64,000 nucleotides of DNA. Origin: Bacillota bacterium (GTDB lineage Bacteria > Bacillota > Limnochordia > Darwinibacteriales > JAAYFS01). The translations under genes and the position numbers were made by a program. Below the pieces are notes generated by a model. The model saw only the letters and a list, made by a program, of their open reading frames with translations. It searched no databases and had not been told where the DNA came from. Below, in pieces: positions 59,279 through 64,000 of the stretch. The stretch is from positions 1 through 64,000 of the forward strand of contig JAAYFS010000062.1 in assembly GCA_012728115.1 (NCBI GenBank). The letters are read 5' to 3'. The number at the start of each line of letters is the position of its first letter. The stretch's first letter is position 1.

Positions 59279-61084
59279 GTGATCCTAGATTCATTAGAAA
59301 TAACCGTCCCAATTCTAAGAAGCACCCAAACCCTCTTTGCTGATGATAATCTCGAAGAAGAATTTTTACCCCCAATTGAGCTGCCGCATTTTAATGTTGA
59401 ATTCTCACTAACTGGTTTTAAAAAAATTATTAACGAAATCCGAAAACGAAACTTTGATAGCTGGGAATGGTTTGTTTTAGCGAAAAAAGCGGATTGTCAC
59501 AGTTTAACACAAAATTTTGGCAGGCTACTTTGCTTGGAGCATTTAGAAGAAAGATGGAAGCGGTTCGGTGTAATCCCCTACCCCCACCAGGTTAAAACTG
59601 TGGAGAAAGTAATTAAGGAACTCAAAGGCCAAGCAATTTTGGCTGATGAAGTTGGGTTAGGGAAAACTATCGAAGCAGGAATGATTTTAAAGGAGTATAT
59701 GCTCAGAGGGTTAGTTAATCGTGCGCTGATCCTTACTCCAGCTTCTTTGTGTTGGCAGTGGTACCAAGAGTTACGCGAAAAATTCAATATTGTCTCAGGG
59801 ATTCAACGCTCGGAGTGGGACTGGGAATATTCTGATATTTTGATCGCTTCCATTGACACCGCCAAACGTCCCCCCCACCGCGACATTATCAAGAAAATCC
59901 CGTATGATATGTTGATCATCGATGAGGCTCATAAACTAAAGAATTCGAAAACCGCCAATTGGCAACTTATAAATCAAATGCAAAAAAAATACTGTTTAAT
60001 GTTAACTGCCACTCCAATTCAAAACGACCTAAAAGAACTATTTAACCTGATTTCTCTCTTAAAACCAGGTCAATTGGGTAGTTATCGTTCTTTTAAGGCT
60101 AAATTTGTTGCGGACAAACGAACCCCGAAGAACCCTGACCAGTTAAGAGAACTCCTCTCTCAGGTCCTAATTAGAAACCGCAGAGGTGAAGGAACCGTCG
60201 AGTTTACCGAACGCCATGTACAACCTATTATTGTTGAGTTATCTTCTGAAGAACGCCAAGTTTACAATCAAATCAGCAGTTTTATTAAATCAATTGGTTG
60301 GAAGGCGAACCATACAAATATTCTTCCATACGTCACCCTGCAACGAGAAGTATGCAGTAGTTTCTATGCCGCGGGATTAACCTTACAGAAGATGTGCCAA
60401 AAATATGGTGAAAATGCTAATCCGAAATTAGTTGAACTATTGCAATTAACTAGCAGTCTCCGAACGAATAGCAAATGCGATGTTTTAGAGAAACTATTAC
60501 GTAGGATCAATGATAAAGTAGTAGTGTTTACGGAGTATAAAGCAAGCCAAGAATACATTCGTTATCGGTTAGAACGAGCTGGCTTTTCTACCTTGGGATT
60601 TGACGGTTCATTGTCGCGTGGCAAAAAGGAGTGGATCAAACATTTATTTCAAAAGAGTGGTCAAATTCTAGTCAGTACCGAATCTGGAGGCGAAGGCTTA
60701 AACCTCCAATTCTGTAACCATGTGGTCAATTATGATTTGCCATGGAATCCAATGCGTTTAGAGCAGCGGATCGGTAGAGTTCATCGATTAGGACAAACTA
60801 AAGATGTGCATATCTATAATTTAATCACCAGAGGAACGATTGAAGAACACATTATGTATCTATTACACCAAAAAATAAACATGTTTGAGATGGTGCTCGG
60901 CGAACTTGAATCGATCCTAATTAGCCTTAAACTTGATCGTTCTTTCGAAGGATTGCTTACCGAGATCTTTCTCCGTAATGACGATGAAAAGGAAATCCAA
61001 AAGAAACTAGATGAATTAGGAGAGCGAATTATTCAGAGTCGCGAAGAAATCCAAAAATCACCATGGGAGCAGATTTATGGATAA
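59279..61084 (+). CDS. SNF2-family DEAD/DEAH helicase (YqhH-like)
   Basis: ILADEVGLGKTIEAGMILKEY, IIDEAHKLKN, LTATPIQN, STESGGEGLNLQFCNHVVNYDLPWNPMRLEQRIGRVHRLGQ; GTG 59279 preceded by AAGGAGG. Confidence 0.95.
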   Translation: MILDSLEITVPILRSTQTLFADDNLEEEFLPPIELPHFNVEFSLTGFKKIINEIRKRNFDSWEWFVLAKKADCHSLTQNFGRLLCLEHLEERWKRFGVIPYPHQVKTVEKVIKELKGQAILADEVGLGKTIEAGMILKEYMLRGLVNRALILTPASLCWQWYQELREKFNIVSGIQRSEWDWEYSDILIASIDTAKRPPHRDIIKKIPYDMLIIDEAHKLKNSKTANWQLINQMQKKYCLMLTATPIQNDLKELFNLISLLKPGQLGSYRSFKAKFVADKRTPKNPDQLRELLSQVLIRNRRGEGTVEFTERHVQPIIVELSSEERQVYNQISSFIKSIGWKANHTNILPYVTLQREVCSSFYAAGLTLQKMCQKYGENANPKLVELLQLTSSLRTNSKCDVLEKLLRRINDKVVVFTEYKASQEYIRYRLERAGFSTLGFDGSLSRGKKEWIKHLFQKSGQILVSTESGGEGLNLQFCNHVVNYDLPWNPMRLEQRIGRVHRLGQTKDVHIYNLITRGTIEEHIMYLLHQKINMFEMVLGELESILISLKLDRSFEGLLTEIFLRNDDEKEIQKKLDELGERIIQSREEIQKSPWEQIYG

Positions 61085-61958
61085 TGTAGAGCTAATCATG
61101 CAGTTTTTTAAGCTATGTAATCTAGAACCTGTTGAAATTACATCAGGTGTTTGGCAAATAGAAATAACAACTGACATGGCTAGGGAATTAGACGGTTATG
61201 GAGCAAAGGGTGGTTTGTTTCAATTTACGTTTGAAAAAGAACTCGCGGAAAAATACGGCGCTGAGCTAATTAGTCCAGGTAGTTATCGCTTGGATAGCTT
61301 TTTAAAATACATTAGAAAGCAAGCAACCTACTCTACTGCCTGTCTCCCTATCCATACTTTTTATGAACCAAGCATCCGTACAAAGCTATTGAACAAACTT
61401 GCGGCAACAAATAGGAATAGTCGTTTCTATGTGATCGACTACTCCTACAAATATGCCCCCTATTTTATGTTGGTTGTGAAACTATCCTATCTAGCTTATG
61501 AAAAGCGGGAAAAGATTCGAAAACTAATTGTTGATATGGTCTCTGGCAATATTATCAATTACGACATCCCCGAGCAATTGTTTAAAAATGGATCTCCAGA
61601 TACAAATTGTTATAAACGCAAACTAAGCTATAAAAAGGCTTACGAGCGGATTCAAGAGTTTTTGACCAATGATCTAGCTATGGAAGACCCATCATGGGCA
61701 AAGGCAGCAAAAGAACAGATTCACCAAGATCGCCAGAGGCTCGAAGAGTACTACAAAGACTCCGAGGATGATATTGCTAAAGAGCGACGATTACAGGAAT
61801 TAATGGAGCGAACCTTTCCAAGAGTACAAATTCTCCCCACTAGAGCAGCAACACTTTATATCCCAAAACTTGAATACAAAGTAATGGAAGCCAATCAAAC
61901 TGATCGGCTTCTCAATATCGTTTATGATCCAATTGCTAATCGTCTACAAAACTCATGA
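61077..61958 (+). CDS. YqhG-like family protein
   Basis: ORF coupled to the SNF2 gene by 8-nt overlap; same order as B. subtilis yqhH-yqhG. Confidence 0.75.
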   Translation: MDNVELIMQFFKLCNLEPVEITSGVWQIEITTDMARELDGYGAKGGLFQFTFEKELAEKYGAELISPGSYRLDSFLKYIRKQATYSTACLPIHTFYEPSIRTKLLNKLAATNRNSRFYVIDYSYKYAPYFMLVVKLSYLAYEKREKIRKLIVDMVSGNIINYDIPEQLFKNGSPDTNCYKRKLSYKKAYERIQEFLTNDLAMEDPSWAKAAKEQIHQDRQRLEEYYKDSEDDIAKERRLQELMERTFPRVQILPTRAATLYIPKLEYKVMEANQTDRLLNIVYDPIANRLQNS

Positions 61959-63289
61959 GCAGTTTTAAAAATTGAACCTGCTCCCATTGTAATTACCATA
62001 TCATTTGGTTCAACTATCTTTAACAGGTGCTCTACCAAGTCCGCTTCTTTAATGTAACTGGCGACCACACCCTTTTGTTTAACTTTCTCAACCAGAACTT
62101 CGGCACTTACTCCTGCAATAGGTTTTTCTGGTGGAGGCGAGTATACATCTGTTATCAGTGCTAAGTTGCAGTTTGTGAATGAGCTGGCAAACTCCTCCAT
62201 TAAGTACGAAGTTCTAGAATATCTATGCGGTTGAAAAACCGCAATTATACGCCTGTTCCATCCATCTTTTGCAGCCTTAAGGGTCGCTTGAATCTCCGTT
62301 GGATGATGAGCATAATCATCAATTACTAAAATGTCATTTTTAAGGCAAATCTTTTGGAATCTTCTTTGTGCCCCGCTAAAGTTTGCTAATGATGATTGAA
62401 TTTGTTCTAATTCGATCCCCAGATACTTACCCACAGCAATAGTCGCCAAAGCATTGCTTATATTGTAATCCCCTGGAATCTGTAGTTCAAAATTACCGAA
62501 AGTTTCCCCTTGGTAAACTGCGTCGAAAAAGCAATTACCTTCACTTTGGGTAATATTCTCAGCCCACCAATCTGCATTACGATCATGGAGAGCGTAAGTA
62601 ATTTTATTTTCCACTTCATGAACGATTTCTTTTACAACCTTATCATCAACACCAAGGATTGCAACTCCATCCTTTTTACAATTAGCAAGAAATTGTCTAT
62701 ATGTACTGACTAAGTTTTCAAATTTACCTTGGTAATTTTCTAAATGATCAGCTTCGATACTAGTGACCACCGCGATCGTTGGATGGTATCTTAAAAAACT
62801 TCGATCGCTTTCATCTGCTTCTCCGACAACATATCCGCCCCGCCCATGTTTTGCGCCAGGACCAAAAGGTGCAAATCTCGCTCCAATCAATACTGTCGGA
62901 TCAAAACCAGCCTGTTCAAGAAGCAAAGAAATCATTGAACTGATGGTGGTCTTACCGTGTGCTCCTGCAACTGCGATCCCTTTCCCATTATTCAGAAAAT
63001 CCGCCCAGACTTCCGAACGATGTAGTACTGGTATTCCTTGCTTTTGAGCTTCCACTAATTCGACATTATCAAAGGGAACAGCAGTGGAATAAACTACTTT
63101 TGTCGCCCCAACTACATTACTTGGGGAGTGCCCGATATCTATCTGCGCACCTAGTTCAGTCAAGTAATCAGTAGTTTCAGATGGTGACAAATCAGAACCA
63201 GAGACTTTAAATCCCATTTCCAGAAATATCTTGGCTAAGGGTCCCATCCCTGTCCCACCAATACCTATTAAGTGAATATGCTGGTCCAT
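61922..63289 (-). CDS. murC: UDP-N-acetylmuramate-L-alanine ligase
   Basis: HLIGIGGTGMGPLAKIF, AGAHGKTTISSMI, VIDDYAHHPTEI. Confidence 0.97.
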   Translation of the reverse strand: MDQHIHLIGIGGTGMGPLAKIFLEMGFKVSGSDLSPSETTDYLTELGAQIDIGHSPSNVVGATKVVYSTAVPFDNVELVEAQKQGIPVLHRSEVWADFLNNGKGIAVAGAHGKTTISSMISLLLEQAGFDPTVLIGARFAPFGPGAKHGRGGYVVGEADESDRSFLRYHPTIAVVTSIEADHLENYQGKFENLVSTYRQFLANCKKDGVAILGVDDKVVKEIVHEVENKITYALHDRNADWWAENITQSEGNCFFDAVYQGETFGNFELQIPGDYNISNALATIAVGKYLGIELEQIQSSLANFSGAQRRFQKICLKNDILVIDDYAHHPTEIQATLKAAKDGWNRRIIAVFQPHRYSRTSYLMEEFASSFTNCNLALITDVYSPPPEKPIAGVSAEVLVEKVKQKGVVASYIKEADLVEHLLKIVEPNDMVITMGAGSIFKTAHEFCRRLAIGS

Positions 63290-63375
63290 ATATTTTCACC
63301 TCTCTTGTGGTAATTATAGCACTATATTTGTTAATATTTCCAGTAGCATCTCTATTTATGTTGATGGGTCATACA

Positions 63376-63409
63376 AAAGGTAGGCCTCCAGGGAACAGGC
63401 CTACCCTTT
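63376..63409 (-). terminator. terminator of the second spoIIP-like gene
   Basis: Minus strand: AAAGGGTAGGCCTGTTCCCTGGAGGCCTACCTTTTGT. Confidence 0.8.
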
Positions 63410-63416
63410 CAGACAT

Positions 63417-63995
63417 TTATTCAATCAAACCTGCAACTACCTCAGCCAAAAGCTTCGCACTTTCGATTGCCTCATCGAGGGTATTGCCTTTCCAGTCTCC
63501 GATTATGACCATCACACTATTGGGATGCAGCTGACCACTATAATCCGATTTAAACACACGCACTCCCCGCGAAACTCCAGGATATTTTGCTTCTAACGCA
63601 TCACTTATTTTTTGTGCAAATGCCAAATTCTCTTCAACCCTTGTGTTATCTTGATCGCCTACTACAAACAGGATTTTAGCCACATTAGATCCATTCACCA
63701 ACGCAGTAGTGTATCCTTCTGGTTTATCCTCCAATCCATCGCGATGGATATCAAGCACCATCTGGATCTGAGTGTTTTGCCCCAGTAGCTCTTCAACCAT
63801 TTTTGCCGAATTTATGAACGCATCGCTATAACGTGGTTTATCATGGATAGTACGATCGTGAATAGCTGTAATTCCATGTTGGCGAAGGGTGCTCACAAAT
63901 ACATTGCCTACCTCAACAACATCCCCTGGAGAACCGCCCGTCTGATGGCTATCTTTTGGCTTGTAGTTTTCGGTCGCATGGCTATGATAGACCAA
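63417..63995 (-). CDS. SpoIIP-family protein (5' end probably outside window)
   Basis: VYHSHATENYKP, VLDIHRDG, C-terminal LAEVVAGLIE; similar to the SpoIIP gene at 23930-25078. Confidence 0.88.
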   Translation of the reverse strand: MVYHSHATENYKPKDSHQTGGSPGDVVEVGNVFVSTLRQHGITAIHDRTIHDKPRYSDAFINSAKMVEELLGQNTQIQMVLDIHRDGLEDKPEGYTTALVNGSNVAKILFVVGDQDNTRVEENLAFAQKISDALEAKYPGVSRGVRVFKSDYSGQLHPNSVMVIIGDWKGNTLDEAIESAKLLAEVVAGLIE

Positions 63996-64000
63996 TATTC

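Noticed and set aside
1-64000. CRISPR array, defence island, toxin-antitoxin, prophage or BGC
   Set aside because: No regularly spaced repeats, cas, restriction, integrase, NRPS/PKS or RiPP genes seen in either strand. The SNF2/YqhG pair resembles a housekeeping pair more than a defence system.

Overview
This 64 kb window looks like a chromosomal core region of an endospore-forming Bacillota (Clostridia-like) genome. It is AT-rich, and nearly all recognisable genes from about 13 to 57 kb are on the minus strand. I see no CRISPR array, transposase, prophage or rRNA. One tRNA-Pro(GGG) is present. Recognisable blocks include: GH31 glycosidase, RluA and ABC-F; EF-G-like; spoIVA, gpsA, plsY and der; a spore-associated cluster of DUF3189, a YIEGIA capping subunit, YIEGIA, SpoIIP and DUF1614; an ispH-rpsA fusion, plsC, cmk, hisC and aroH; scpAB, a site-2 protease and lysA; a CoA-dehydratase-activase/DUF2229 module next to a SpoVAF-like gene; spoVS, ymdB, rny, recX and recA; a rhodanese-cysteine desulfurase fusion; an FtsH-like protease; pgsA and rimO; a partial ATP synthase cluster (atpZ, atpF, atpH only); a yqhH/yqhG-like pair; murC; and a second SpoIIP-like gene at the window edge. 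The strongest anomalies are: (1) spoIVA is interrupted by one in-frame TAA, and the two halves align to B. subtilis SpoIVA (from memory) without gap or frameshift; (2) atpZ-atpF-atpH is followed by a strong terminator, with no a, c, alpha, gamma, beta or epsilon genes beside it; (3) an activase plus two DUF2229 genes lie between spoVAF-like and lysA, which are neighbours in B. subtilis; (4) an FtsH-like protease lacks an extracytoplasmic domain but is coupled to a small membrane-anchored protein. I did not identify a clear, entirely new defence or mobile system. Family names come from recalled motifs and were not checked by any database search.
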